Counted from the stretch's first letter, positions 23,111 to 62,881 are shown. The stretch: 64,000 bases of DNA from Dromiciops gliroides (GCF_019393635.1 NC_057862.1:118684145-118748144); one strand, 5' to 3'. The notes: a model not told the origin generated them from the letters alone. Numbers and translations: made by a program.

Positions 23111-23889
23111 CTCTAAAGGTAGCTAGGTGGCTGTGAGAAAATTATTACCAGGGGCCCCCCCTGCTGAGAGAAGCTGGCTGACCTTTCTAAGGCCAGCCCA
23201 GCATCAGGAAGTTACCTCACAAAGCCTTGTTCCTGCCAGAGGATCTGAACTCTGACCATAGCACATTCTATTCATGAACTGCCTTCAAGTCATGTCAATC
23301 AATGGACTTGAATAATACCAGTCAATTAGCTTGGAGCAGTGTGTAGGAACTGCCTGTCTTCCGACCCGCAGGGAGCTTCCTCTCTCACAGACACAGGGAC
23401 TTCCTCTTGGTAGCCTGAAACTCGGAGGGGAAGGGGACTTTTTCCTCTTCTCTCTCCCATAGATCCTAGGCTTTCCTATCTTTCAGAGACACATGTTCTC
23501 TCTTTACTAACATCTAATATACTTTAATAAATGCTTAATGCCCAAAACTTGGTGCTGAAGCTTCTAATTTATAAGTAAACCCTAGCTAGTTTTCCCTACA
23601 CTTGGGACAGAAAATAGACCACCATATATTAAATTTTAAATGTCACAGTGGAACAATGGATAGAGTGCTGGGCTTGGAGTCAGGGAGACTCATCTTCCTG
23701 AGTTCAGATCTGGCCTCAGATATATTACTAGGTATGTGGCCCTGGGCAAGTTACTTCACCCTGTTTGCCTCAGTTTCCTCATCTGTAAAATGAGCTTAAA
23801 GGAAATGGCAAACCACTCTAGCATCTTTGCCAAGAAAACCCCCAAATGAGGTTTTCAAAGTCAGACACAATTGAAATGGCTGAACAAGA
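23111..23889 (+). repeat. RTE-tailed SINE split by a solo LTR
   Basis: Head GTAGCTAGGTGGC ends at 23131. The body resumes at 23648 (GTGGAACAATGGATAGAGTG), running to GGCAAACCACTCTAGCATCT and TCAGACACAATTGAAATGGC. Confidence 0.8.
23132..23647 (+). mobile_element. Solo LTR (family copy A) inserted in a SINE
   Basis: Starts TGTGAGAAAATTATTACC and ends AAATGTCACA. It has an AATAAATGCTTAATGCCC poly(A) region near the 3' side. Relatives lie at 25434-26037 and 44600-45346. The near-copies GTGGC and GTGGA flank it. It has no coding content: the inside of the virus has been lost. Confidence 0.8.
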
Positions 23890-24319
23890 AAGATCTGTTC
23901 CCTTTTCAAATCTCTGATCCTAAGGGAAAAGAACTTGAGAATTAATGGGGCAGGTTTTCTTCCTTCAGAGAAGGTTACAATGCAGTTTTACTCCAAGAGG
24001 GAGGATGGGTGTCTCAAGGTCCTTTATACCATTATGATTCTAACAGCAGTTTGTTGTTCTTGAGAGAAAGATATTAAATAAATCAAGGCTCTTGTCAGGG
24101 GGAATGGCTGATTATCAGATTTCCCAAATTGGGATCTCTGCTACCACATCAGCCGGGCACTCAGTAGGCACATTGTCAATACCATGGCAGACAGGAATAA
24201 AATTGGTGACTCTTCTGAGACACTCAGAGAAAGGAAAAAGATGGGTGATATTTCTGTTTTACAGGTAGTATCTGGGTGAACTTTAAAATGTAATTACAAG
24301 TATCATGTCATTGGTTTTC

Positions 24320-24560
24320 TCGCCGTATCTTGGGCATCTCTCCTTTCTTTTCCATTCCTATAACCACCTTTATGCTGACCCTTAACTCATGTCTGGGCTA
24401 TTGCCTTATCTATCTCTCCACTCATTTCTTCCTTAAAACCCAGCCCTCTGAATTCTGTTCTAGCCATTCAATTGAAACTATTCATTTGAAGGTCACAACT
24501 TCCACATTGCCAAAGCCAAAGATCTTTTAACCACTTCATTCTCCTTAGCATTCCAGAGTA
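24320..24560 (+). repeat. Possible L2 3' fragment
   Basis: ATGTCTGGGCTATTGCCTTA and CCTTAAAACCCAGCC recall L2 text, but the match is weak. Confidence 0.3.
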
Positions 24561-24589
24561 CTTCAAACCATTGACCATCTTGAGTAAGG

Positions 24590-24770
24590 GTAGGCAGAGA
24601 AAAGTACTCAACTTTGGGTCACGAAACCTGAGTTTGAATCCCAGATCACCCCTCTGTGATCTTGGTCAGGTAACTTAACCTTTCTGGGCCTCAGTTTTTT
24701 CATCTGTGAAATGAGGAGGATGGGTTTGATAGATTCCTTTATGCTCTATGTCTCTGATCTTGCAATTCCT
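24590..24770 (+). repeat. MIR-type SINE
   Basis: GAGTTTGAATCCCAGATCA, TGTGATCTTGGTCAGGTAAC, GGGCCTCAGTTTTTTCATCT. Confidence 0.65.
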
Positions 24771-25433
24771 TCCCTAGCACTCACCTCCCTTGCCTTCTAG
24801 GACACTGCATTGTTCTAGTCCTCCTTCCATTTCTACAACTACTTTCTCTTTTTCCATCACTGACTCCAACTCCTACTGTCTCTGACTATGAGCATGTACC
24901 AAGACTCAGTGTTTGGTCCTCTATGATTTCTTTTTGTTTGGGGGCAAGGGTGGAATAGTTTGTGCATCATTTTTAAAAATTCTCTTTCAGAGAGTTCATT
25001 CATTCTTGTAATACTTAATAAAGGTTTAACTGATTGATCAGTCCTTTAGAGCAAGAGTTCAATGACTGCAGGCTTACTGAGTCAATACAGAAACTTGAGG
25101 TAGAGGTAGTTCTTTTTGGAGTTTGAAGAAACCTGAAACAAGCATTGGGAGGTAGGGACCCTCAGATATAGGCAGGAAAGACATTAACAGAAAGTTCATC
25201 CTTACTCTGTTCTATGATTTGGAAAGATTTCTTTTTTAACACTCCACTTCCTTCTCTGATAAAGGAGGGCTAGTTAAGGCCTTCAAGATTTAGGTACCAA
25301 TGAGAGAGAATCCAAACAAGAATCCCCTAACACGGTAGCCCACTCCAATAAGCTACTTTCTAGGAAGAAGAACTATGACTAAATCCTACCACCAAGCCAG
25401 AACCATGGTTCTTAGTTATTTTGCCAAAGCTGA

Positions 25434-26037
25434 TGTGAAAATCAGGGTGCCACCCTGCTGCTGAGAAAGACATTGTGAGGACCAGGGCAACACCCCCCTG
25501 AGGAGAAAGCATGTGACTAGTGTCTGGAAGTTACATCTATTCATAGAACCATTATATCTATTCTTAGAAACGCCTGTAAGTCATGTCAATCAATGCTACC
25601 AGCCAATTAGCTTGGAGCTGTGTGTAGGGAACACACCTGGGCGGGCCCACAGGGAGTTTCCACTCACTGGAGAACAGGGATTTATCTTTTCCACTGGAAG
25701 TCATGTAGAAGCAGGTGCAGAGAGCTAGGGTCTTTCCTTCTGAACTCCACATGTTCTCTTTACTAACCCCTATTATACTTTAATAAATGCTTAATGCCCC
25801 AAAGACTGGTGCTATGAGTTTCTAATTTAAGGCAACCACACATTATATTTTTTTTAAGTGGGGCAATCGGGGTTAAGTGACTTGCCCAGGGTCACACAGC
25901 TAGTAAGTGTTAAGTGTCTGAGGCCAGATTTGAACTCAGGTCCTCCTGACTCCAGGGTCAGTGCTCTATCTACTGAGCCATCTAGTTGCCCCCACACATT
26001 AGATTTTAATCATAGCAATTAGATTTTATACATCACA
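25434..26037 (+). mobile_element. Solo LTR (family copy B) with a SINE inside
   Basis: Starts TGTGAAAATCAGGGTGCC and ends TACATCACA. Flanks are CTGA on both sides. It shares AAGTCATGTCAATCAATG and AATAAATGCTTAATGCCCC with copy A. It is diverged and has no coding content. Confidence 0.78.
25846..25991 (-). repeat. Marsupial SINE inside solo LTR B
   Basis: Antisense copy. CCACACATTA is duplicated at 25836 and 25992. Confidence 0.93.
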
Positions 26038-26093
26038 CTGACCTTAGCATCTCCTTACCCTTTTACTTTTGTTTCCTTTAATTGCCTTATCTT

Positions 26094-26251
26094 TGTTTTT
26101 TGTTTTTTTTGTTTTTTGGGGCAGTGGGGGTTAAGTGACTTGCCCAAGATCACACAGCTAGTAAGTGTCAAGTGTCTGAGGCCGGATTTGAACTCAGGTA
26201 CTCCTGACTCCAGGGCCGGTGCTTTATCCACTGCACCACCTAGCTGCCCCC
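26094..26251 (-). repeat. tRNA-derived marsupial SINE, full length
   Basis: Antisense copy with a GTTTTTT tail. AATTGCCTTATCTT is duplicated at 26080-26093 and 26253-26266. Confidence 0.94.
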
Positions 26252-27627
26252 TAATTGCCTTATCTTAAGGGTATCTTGATGGAGCAGAGATTACGATGTT
26301 TTTTAGCAATTTAGGGAATACTACACTGCTCCCTTCCACTCTCTGTTCTAGATGTTTCAGGAAGTAGACCTGGATAATTCAAATTTCCCAACCAAGCTGC
26401 CTAGGAGGAAGAAAAAAGATGGAGGAATAGTAAAGGATAGAGTGGGATGCTCCCTACCAATCCCCTAGAGCCAGCAGGAAATGCTAAGTAAGAGACACAT
26501 CACCTAGGAGAGAAGACACAAAAGATAACAAGTCCCCATCAGCCTACTTAAAACAAGGTAGGGACACCAGTGTGTAAAGTACAAGAGGAAAAAAAAAATC
26601 TCTGGTTCCTAGGAAAGTCTCTTGTGTTTGAGACCTGAGGCTGGTGGAATCAGTTGGGGGAGGGTGGAAGCTTCAGAAGAATGGGAACATTCTGGTCTAG
26701 AGATTCATTTTTGAAGTATAAACACAGTTGTCCAATTCAGAAGCTCTAGTGCATTCTTCTCCTAGGTGGTACTTGTTAATGAAATGATCCTCTGAAAAAG
26801 GGAATAAGCATCACCTGCTGGAGACTGAGGAGAATGACAGGAAGAACTACAGTGATAGAAGACAAAGAAGGGAATTGTGATCTGTGACTACCACCTGTTG
26901 GAATCTGAGTAGAAATGCAAAGGAAAGTGAATGGAGCTTATAAAGAACAACTACCTTTTGCTAGAAGCTATGAAGACTACAAGAAGTAATGTTGTGGAGA
27001 ACAGCAATGGGAAAAATGATGGTAAACAGTGACCAGTGATTTCTTCTGAGAGAGATTAGGAGTGAGAGCTGCTAGAGACATGAACACAAACAGAGAAACC
27101 ATGGAGAACAATGTTATGGAAGGGGAAAATCCCAGGTACCTCCATTGGGCCCTAGTCATGGCACTGCATTAAGGGAGTACAACCAATCAGATCTCTGAGG
27201 GAAGGATTGATTACTGGGGGATATAGTTATTTTCCGTGGATTCCAGATATGAGCCCTAACTATTTTCCTTAACGTCAAAGTACTACTCCTTGTTTTAAGT
27301 GTTGAAAAAACTGTGTGTTTGTCCTTCCTGGCTGGGTGATATCACATACTAAAGATCTCAGGTCATCTGGATAGACAAGCCGGAGAAGTGAGAAGTCTCC
27401 TAAAGTGAAACCAGGCTCTTTGTGAAAGGAGGAACCCTCTGAAATAATGAGTTATATTTACCAGTAGTTTTTGTTCTTCTCTTCCCTTTTGCAGTCTAAT
27501 ACTTACTCTTTTCTATAATTTCTCTTCATTTACTTATCTTTCTCCATGTCATCATGGAGTTTTTCTTGATGCTCTTTCCTATGCCCTAAACATAGCATCA
27601 TCTTCTGGTCCTCAAAACTTAAGATAT
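26252..27627. other. Intergenic region with a loose tandem motif
   Basis: A motif like ACCTGCTGGAGACTGAGGAG recurs in weakening form near 26813, 26893 and 26950. No gene or known repeat is recognised. The region 27160-27480 may belong to an old LTR, but I cannot show it. Confidence 0.35.
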
Positions 27628-27791
27628 GGGGCAGCTAGATGGCGCAGTGGATAGAGCACCGGCCCTGGAGTCAGGAGGACCTGAGTTCAAATCCAGCCTC
27701 AGACACTTAACACTTACTAGCTGTGTGACCCTGGGCAAGTCACTTAACCCCAATTGCCTCATTAAAACAAACAAACAAACAAACAAAAAAC
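27628..27791 (+). repeat. tRNA-derived marsupial SINE, full length
   Basis: Head GGGCAGCTAGATGGCGCAG and an (AAAC)n tail. AACTTAAGATAT flanks both sides. Confidence 0.94.
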
Positions 27792-27934
27792 AACTTAAGA
27801 TATAAGTTATAACAGAATCCAGAAGGCTTTGTAAGGAATTCTCTCTATCTACTTCATCAATCACAATAGACTTATTAGTGTTCCCCATTAATATCCTCTT
27901 ACTTCTTTCTAAATGCTAATCAATGTCTTATTAA

Positions 27935-28284
27935 CAAGAAAGATAGAAGAAAAACCACACTCACAAGCAACTGAGGTCATATTTGCTGAAATCACGACTC
28001 TCTTCAGATTGCAGCTCAGTTTCCAATCTGCTGCATAATAAATCATCATTTTGACTATATTCTGTTTTATTACCCTCGTCTCCTGAATTTGGCTCGGTAG
28101 TGAGCAATAAACTCTTATTGGTGGGTTTTGGCATTAATCCACATCACTAAATCAGTCAGTGGCCCAATAGAACATTCAGTCTGACCTTTACTTAGGATGA
28201 CTTATCAAAATATCATTATTTATGATCCCAACTTGGCTAGGAGGAAAGACCAAATTAACCTTTCTTTTTAGCCCTCCCCACTAT
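27935..28284. mobile_element. About 350-bp insert between direct repeats, LTR-like
   Basis: Flanked by CTAATCAATGTCTTATTAA (27916-27934) and the same with one change (28285-28303). Inside are two poly(A)-signal-like tracts, GCATAATAAATCATC and GCAATAAACTCTTATTGG, the latter typical of LTR ends. The class is not certain, because duplications of 19 bases fit LINE-driven copying better than an LTR. Confidence 0.4.
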
Positions 28285-28317
28285 CCTAATCAATGCCTTA
28301 TTAATGAGATAGTTGCC

Positions 28318-28478
28318 CAGAGGTGCCCAACTTTTTTGTTTTTTGGGTCAAGGGCCACTGAAACAGAAGGGTAAAGAAAACAAAGACTGCACATGTTAAA
28401 AAAATTTTCTTTGTTATGCATTCGATTTTTTTCAGAGATGTAGTTCTCTGAAAAATACAAAAGGGTCAACACACCTCT
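28318..28478. mobile_element. Possible small hAT-like DNA element
   Basis: The left side reads CAGAGGTGCCCAACTTTTTT and AAGGGCCACTG, resembling hAT non-autonomous ends. The right side near 28470 reads CACACCTCT, a partial inverted match. Flanking duplications are not convincing. Confidence 0.3.
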
Positions 28479-28495
28479 TCTTAAAATTAATAGCT

Positions 28496-28643
28496 GGGGC
28501 AGCTAGATGGCACAGTGGATAGAGCACCAGCCCTGGAGTCAGGAGGACCTGAGTTCAAATCCAGCCTCAGATACTTGACACTTACTAGCTGTGTGACCCT
28601 GGGCAAGTCACTTAACCCCAATTGCCTCACACAAACAAAAACA
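28496..28643 (+). repeat. tRNA-derived marsupial SINE, full length
   Basis: Head GGGGCAGCTAGATGGCAC to an ACAAACAAAAAC tail. Confidence 0.92.
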
Positions 28644-28674
28644 ATTTAACAGCCAATATAAACACTTACTAAAT

Positions 28675-28870
28675 ACTGAAATACAGTGAAAAGAACACTG
28701 GACTTAGAGTCAAAGGTCATCGGTTGGACACTTGGCTCTGGCGCCTACTACTTTTGAAATCTTGGACAGTTCACAGCCTCCCTGATGTTGTTTTCCTCAT
28801 GCATAAAAATGAGGGTTTGTAATAAATGGCTAAGGTCCTTTCCACCTCTAAATCTATTGTCCTATGACTT
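28675..28870 (+). repeat. MIR-type SINE
   Basis: ACACTGGACTTAGAGTCAAA, TTTTGAAATCTTGGACAGTTC and GTCCTTTCCACCTCTAAATC. Confidence 0.6.
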
Positions 28871-30366
28871 AATCATAAAAAGAAATCATTCAATTCCATG
28901 TTATGAAGAGAAAAATAATCAGAGGAGTCAGAGGCAATCAGGGTAGGAGGGGAAGAGATACAAAAAGAGAGGGGAAAATCAATGTTGCCCTTCCCCAATC
29001 ACTACACAACTCCCTCCCTCCATCAGGTCCTCTTCTGCCTCAAACTTTTCCTTCTCCTGCCCCACCAAATGAAACAGCTGTCACCAAGTCCCAGGTTCCC
29101 CCAAACTGCCACTACCCAGTACTTTCCCTAGTAAAGAAGTTTACTTCCATAGGATATCTTCTTTTGTCTCTGAGCACATGCTTTGCACAATCTCTGATAG
29201 AGCTGCTTTTCTGCATGAAATGGATTTCTAGGACCTCCTAATTTTGCATTTCGGAATCCCTTGCCAGATACTTCCCAAAGATTTTTGGCCTACCTACTTT
29301 GCATCAAACGAACCGTACAAAAATAGATACCAACTTCTCACCTGGCCTATTTTTCCATTTTTTCAAAGATACATTTTTTTCCTGCAATAGTCTCTTTGCC
29401 ATTACCAATTAGCTATGCTGAGCTTTCTGTTTTATCTTGTAAGCGTTTGTTGAAATTCTCAACATATTCTATCCTGGGATTCTAGTGTGATTTTTTTTTA
29501 ACACTTTCCAGGATTCCAAAGGGTTACAGACTTTTAAAACTACTTTTCCATTCTCCTCCCTCTCTAGTCCCCTACCTAACTACTGCTTTAGAGCTTATTT
29601 TCCTTTTCTAAAATTGATAAACTCTAATGAATTTCTTTGACCTTCCCTTTCCTACCAGAATATTGAATTCAATTGTGTTGCGATTACATTTATTGTGGTT
29701 TTCTCATACATCAATGCATTTTTGTCTTTTCCAACAGATTACTCTCTCTTCAGCCTCTCCCTATTTACTGACTTCTTCCCTCCTGCCTAAAAAAAAAAAA
29801 ATACCAATGTTTCTCTTATCCTTAAAAATATCTCACTTGATTTGACCATTCTCCCTAGCTATCGTCCCGTATCTCCTCCTCTCAACTAGACTCTTTGAGA
29901 AAGCCTACTCCAACTTCTCCTTTCACTCACTCCTAAACTCTCTATGATCTATTTTCCAGTCTCATCATTCAACTGAAACTGCTTTCTGCAAAGTTACAAA
30001 TGATCTCTGTTGCCAGATCTAATCTTGACACATCTGTAGCTTTTGACACTTGATCACCTTCTCCTCCATTCAGTTGTAAACTCATTGAGGTCAGAGACAA
30101 GTTTTCATGACATTTCCAGTTTTCCTACCCACTTGACTGCTCCTTCTCTGTCTTCTTGGCTGGATCATTATCCATGTTTTGCTCACTATCTATGGGTATC
30201 TCCCATGGCTCTGTCCTGGTTCCTCTTTTCTGTTGCTTCATTGCTATCTTATTTAGTAATCTCATCTGCTTACATGGATTCAGTTATCATTGGATGATTT
30301 CCAAATTCATATTCCCAGCCCTATCCTTTCTCCTGAATTACGGTCCCCATCTCACCAACTGCCTTT

Positions 30367-30537
30367 TTTTTGTTGTTTTTTTTGTTTTGTTTTTGTTTTT
30401 TTTTGTTTTGCAGGGCAATGGGGTTTAAGTGACTTGCCCAGGGTCACACAGCTAGTAAGTGTCTGAGGCTGGGTTTGAACTCAGGTCCTCCTGAATACAA
30501 GGCTAGTGCCTTATCCATTTCGCCACCTAGCTGCCCC
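30367..30537 (-). repeat. Marsupial SINE in L2
   Basis: Antisense copy with a GTTTTG-rich tail. CACCAACTGCCTTTT is duplicated at both ends. Confidence 0.93.
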
Positions 30538-30814
30538 CACCAACTGCCTTTTGAACATCTTGAACTGGATGTCTTCTAGGTATCTCAATTTCAACATGTC
30601 CAAAACAGAATTCCTTGTCTTTCCCCCTAAACCATAGTCTTCCGCTTCTAAACTTCCCTATTACGGTCAAGGTAACCACCACCTTCTCAGGCACTTAGCC
30701 ACATAACCTTGTTGCTATTCTTGACTCCTCACTCTCCCCCTAGATATTTAGTTCATTGCTGTATGATGTTATTTCTACCTTCCTAATACTATATCAATAT
30801 AGAAATGTTGATAT

Positions 30815-31222
30815 TGAACAGCTAGGTGGCACAGTGGATAGAGTGCAGGGCCTGGAATCAGGAGAACCTGTGTTCAAATTTGGGCTCAGGTACTTACTAG
30901 TTGTGTGATCTTGGGTAAGTCACTTCACCCTGTTTGCTTCAGTTTCCTCATCTGTAAAATGAGCTGGAGAAGAGGAGATGGAAAACCACTCCATTATCTT
31001 TTTTTTTTGCACTGGACAATGGGAGTTAAGTGACTTGTCCAGGGTCACACAGTTAGTGTCAAGTGTCTGAGGCCGGACTTGAACTCTGGTCCTCCTGAAT
31101 TCAGGGCTGGTGCTTTATCCACTGTGCCACCTAGCTCCTCCATCACTCCTGTATCTTTGCCAAGAAAACCCCAAATGGGATCATGAGGAGTAGGATATGA
31201 CTAAAAGAACTGGACAACAAAA
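30815..31222 (+). repeat. RTE-tailed SINE in L2, itself split by a SINE
   Basis: Head AACAGCTAGGTGGCACAGTG. The body breaks at 30998 and resumes at 31137 with CTGTATCTTTGCCAAGAAAA, ending ACTAAAAGAACTGGACAAC. Confidence 0.85.
30999..31136 (-). repeat. Marsupial SINE inside an RTE-tailed SINE
   Basis: Antisense, T tail to TGCCACCTAGCT. The last head bases are missing or altered. Confidence 0.88.
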
Positions 31223-31552
31223 ATCTGCCCTTCTGTCTCCATTCACACAGACATCATCCCCAAGTTCATGCTCTCATCACCTATCACCTGGGCTACTGCA
31301 ATACCTTTCTAACTGGCGTCCCTGACTCATCTCTCCCCACTCCAGTCTATCCTCCACTCGGCTTTCATTCCTCAAGTATAGATCTGATTCTGTCACTCAC
31401 CTGCCCCACTTAATAAATTCCAGTGGAAATATTAACTCCTATGCTTCTCATTTAATCTTCATAGATTGGTCCTTTCAACCTTTCTCACCTACTAGTACTC
31501 TACCTTCCCACACACACCACAATCTGGTGATGTTGGCCTTCCTATTGTCTTT

Positions 31553-31722
31553 CTTTCTTTTTTCTTTTTGTTTGTTTGGGATTTTTTTGTGAGGCAATTG
31601 GGGTTAAGTGACTTGCCTAGGGTCACACAACTAGTAAGTGTTAAGTGTCTGAGGCTGGATTTGAACTCAGGTCCTCCTGACTTCAGGGCCAGTGCTCTAT
31701 CCACTGTGCCACCTAGCTGCCC
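31553..31722 (-). repeat. Marsupial SINE in L2
   Basis: Antisense copy. CCTATTGTCTTTC is duplicated on both sides. Confidence 0.93.
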
Positions 31723-31989
31723 CTCCTATTGTCTTTCATATGGGGCACTCCAACAACTGTCTCTGTCTACACTGGCTCTTTATCTTGCTGGAATGCACTC
31801 TCTCCTCCACTTCTTAGCTTAATTGCCTTCCTTTAAGATTCAGCTCAACTCCCACATTTTATAAAATGTTTTAACTGATCCCCCCCAACCCATGCCCCAA
31901 AGCTGCTGGTGGCTTACCCTCAGATTATTCCTCTATTCTGTATATATCCTGTGTATCTGTTTTGTTTTGTTGGGTTTTTTTTGAAAGCA

Positions 31990-33325
31990 GGCAAAGTGTA
32001 TTTGCGAGAGAATGAAGTGTCTTTTCCCCTCTTTTGAGATCAATTACTAAGAATATAAGCTGCCATTGATGCAGGTATATTTCTGATTTTCAGGGGAGAA
32101 TTTAATTCAGCAAGTACTTATTGAGTATCAACTATCTGCTTATCAAACCAAATGGGATTAAACGGCAATCTGGTGAGAAAGATACAGAGCTATATCACCA
32201 AGTCTGTACCTTGATTAGGTTTAAAAGAGTTCATCAATCACAGTACTCAATACCCTAAAATGTTATCTTTTTTTTTAAAGGTAATTTCCAAAATCAATCA
32301 AATCCTTTCAAGGAGTCAACTACTTAAAAGTGTTGGATCAGAAAAAGTTCATAAGAAAATTGAGGGGCAGCTAGGTGGTGCAGTGGATAGAGCACCAGCC
32401 CTGGATTCAGGAGGACCTGAGTTCAAATCCGGCCTAAGACACTTGATACTTACTAGCTGTGTGACCCTGGGCAAGTCACTTAACCCTAATTGCCCTGCAA
32501 AAAAAAAAAAAAGAAAAGAAAATTGAAAATTATAAAATATATAAATACAAGTGACTATATAATTAATTAAATTTAAGAAAAATGAAAAGAAAAATAAAGG
32601 AGATATTTTCAGGATTAATAATTCATGCACACCAGGCATTATAGCCTGATGCTTACCACTGGCACATTGGTGATAGGGGATTAGCAGAAATTAATCTGAT
32701 ACAATTCAGATAACTCTAGACTGGATCTGGCCATAGATTCATCGCCTACTCCAACAATTCTGTTGTGTTCCATATATGGATCCTAGAGGAGCATGTAACA
32801 CCCTGGAGGCTAGCAAAGCCACCCGCAGACACCTCCTCCCACTACCCACAATGGAGACACAAAAGGGAAAGATCTAGGTATCAACAAGACAGGTGCTACA
32901 GCTGCTTTGTTCATGTCACTCCCTCTCAGCACACAATTGCTTCATAATATACAAGGACTCTTTGATCTCCATTCCCATTATCTGGCTCCCCTCACCAACC
33001 AGCAGAAGTAGCAATATAATGCTTCTGTTCCATTCCATGGCTCCCCATAGCAGGGCACTTGTGCCCTGGGAGGGGAAATCTAGTGTGTGCTGAGCAAGGC
33101 ACCATAATTGTCCTCTTCTGCCTCCACATTTGGCAGTAAAATTTTCTTTTTATTATACGCATACCAGGCCTTCAGGTATCAGGATGAAATATAGTAAAGC
33201 ATGGGTGGCACTGTATTTAAATAATGGCTTGAAACTTGGCTGCATAAAGAATAATTTCTTTTTTTAGATAGTAGTAAAGAAGAGTAAAGACCAGTTACAC
33301 CAATGGAAGATAAACTGGAATTCTT
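31990..33325. other. Intergenic sequence beyond the 3' end of FAH
   Basis: Apart from the SINE at 32364 I see no repeat family or gene. Frames of 60-66 codons at 32765-33093 have no recognisable content. Confidence 0.45.
32364..32512 (+). repeat. tRNA-derived marsupial SINE, full length
   Basis: Head GGGGCAGCTAGGTGGTGC to an A tail. AAGAAAATTGA flanks both sides. Confidence 0.93.
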
Positions 33326-33326
33326 T

Positions 33327-33332
33327 TTATTT
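33327..33332 (-). promoter_or_regulatory. Candidate poly(A) signal of FAH
   Basis: AATAAA on the - strand, about 26 bases after the FAH stop codon. This would give a very short 3' UTR. A more distal signal cannot be excluded. Confidence 0.5.
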
Positions 33333-33357
33333 CATCTTTGGGTGAGATGTGAAATTT

Positions 33358-61276
<27,919 letters not shown>

Positions 61277-61300
61277 CTGGTTCAAAAAACACTCGTTAGT

Positions 61301-61750
61301 TCTTCTCACCAATGCAATGGTACAGAAGAGTTCCAGGGAACTCATGATAGAAGAGGATCTCCAAATCCAAGAAAAAAAAAAGAAAGAAAGAACTGTGGAG
61401 TATAGATGCTGATTGAACCATATTATTTCTTTTGTTTTGGGTGCTGTTGTTTTTTTTTTTCTATTTTGAGGTTTTGCATCACTGCTCTGATTTTTTCTCT
61501 TGTAACAGGATTAATGCAGAAATAGGATTAATGTTATTATGTGTATATATATGTGTGTGTATATATCTATATCTATATGTATAGAGATATATAGATATAA
61601 CCTATATCAGATTACCTGCTGTCTAGGGGAGGGGGGAGGGAGGGGAGAGAGGGAGAAAAATCTGAAATTGTAAAGCTTGTATAAACAAAAGTTGAGAACT
61701 ATCTTTACATGTAACGGAAAAAATAAAATACCTTATACATTAAAAAAAAC
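61301..61750 (+). mobile_element. 5'-truncated L1 3' UTR in FAH intron 5
   Basis: TCTTCTCACCAATGCAATGG, AACTCATGATAGAAGAGGAT, AGGATTAATGCAGAAATAGG, TATATCAGATTACCTGCTGT, then ATGTAACGGAAAAAATAAAA. The 17-base duplication AAAAAACACTCGTTAGT flanks it exactly (61284-61300, 61751-61767). It contains a TATATGTG/TATCTA simple tract at 61545-61600. Confidence 0.9.
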
Positions 61751-61769
61751 AAAAAACACTCGTTAGTAA

Positions 61770-62069
61770 GAACCAGCATTTCATATGGGAGCAAGGGTCA
61801 AGTCAGAAATGTACTGTTTGGGGCCAAAGGGCACTGAAGTTGGGTTTTGGTTTAGTTTTTCTCTTTATAAGGAAAGATTCAATAGTGTTTGGGGAAGGTA
61901 ACGCATTGGGAGATCATTTTGGTGTTTAAAGAAAAGGCATAAACTCCTTCCCTTGTTTGCAGAAGAGTAAAACTAAGGAAACGACATGGCATTATGCCTA
62001 TACAGCTAAACTCATGCGATCTATTGGTCAATTTTCAAAACCCCTAAGTGTACATGCAACCCCAAGACT
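61770..62069. other. FAH intron 5, no recognisable feature
   Basis: No exon 5 sequence is found here or to the end of the window; the expected TNVGIMFRDKENALMPNW-type text is absent. Confidence 0.5.
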
Positions 62070-62385
62070 GTATCCTAGGCCCTGTTCATTTTTCTTTCTA
62101 TATTCTACACTCTGTAATTGGATGATTTCATCAGTTCCAATGGATTCAATGATTGTCTCTATGTAAATAATTCCTAGACCTACATCTCCAGCATTCTGTT
62201 TCTGGTCTCTGCACCTTTGAGTTGGTTGTCCCACAGGCTCTCCTTTCTTACTTCCATCTCTTCAGATTCCTAGCTTGCTTAAAGGCTCAGCAAGGGGCTT
62301 TTTTTGGTTCTCATTCCTTCTGAGGTTACCTCATATCTGCTGTGCATTTTGAATGTACTTAAATGCTGTACCTATATACACCTAT

Positions 62386-62425
<40 letters not shown>

Positions 62426-62540
62426 GTCTCCATCATTAGAATGTAAACTTCTTGAGGGAAGTAGTTGTTTTTACTTTTTCTTTATATCCTCAATGCTTAC
62501 CGTGGTATCCTATACTGAGAGTTTTAATAAATGCTTATTG
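62070..62540 (+). repeat. L2 LINE 3' end with a CA microsatellite
   Basis: GGCCCTGTTCATTTTTCTTT, CTACATCTCCAGCATTCTGT, TAGAATGTAAACTTCTTGAG and TTTTAATAAATGCTTATTG. A (CA)n tract lies at 62391-62422. Confidence 0.7.
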
Positions 62541-62865
62541 GGGGGCAGCTGGGTCTCATGGGGGCAACTAGGTGGCATAGTGGATAAAGTACCAGCCCTG
62601 GATTCAGGAGGACCCAAGTTCAAATCTGGCCTCAGACACTTGACACTTACTAGCTGTGTGACCTTGGGCAAGTCACTTAACCCTCACTGCCCCGCAAAAA
62701 TAAACAGACAGATAGATAAATGAATAAATAAGTAGATAAACAAATATATGGATAAACAAATAAATAGATGAATGAATGAATAGATAAATAAATAGATGGC
62801 TGGATGAATAAATAAATGAACAAATGAGAAGAAAAATAAATGAATAGAAAAATTAATGAATGAAT
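62541..62865 (+). repeat. Marsupial SINE with a 165-base AATA/GATA tail
   Basis: SINE body 62560-62698, preceded by a partial extra head (GGGGGCAGCTGGGTCTCAT). The tail runs as GATA, AATA and GAAT units to 62865. AATAAATGCTTATTG (62526) and AATAAATGCTTGTTG (62867) bound the whole unit. Confidence 0.9.
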
Positions 62866-62881
62866 AAATAAATGCTTGTTG

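Larger units (their letters stand above)
29870..31985 (+). mobile_element. L2 LINE, long 3' part, broken by three insertions
   Basis: Starts within the reverse transcriptase region (CATTCAACTGAAACTGCTTT, AGCTTTTGACACTTGATCAC) and continues to TCAACATGTCCAAAACAGAA, GCCTGGGCTACTGCAATACC-type text (31280), CACTCCAGTCTATCCTCCAC and AAGATTCAGCTCAACTCCCA. No intact frame remains. Two short SINEs and one RTE-tailed SINE sit inside, which dates it as much older than they are. Confidence 0.8.
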
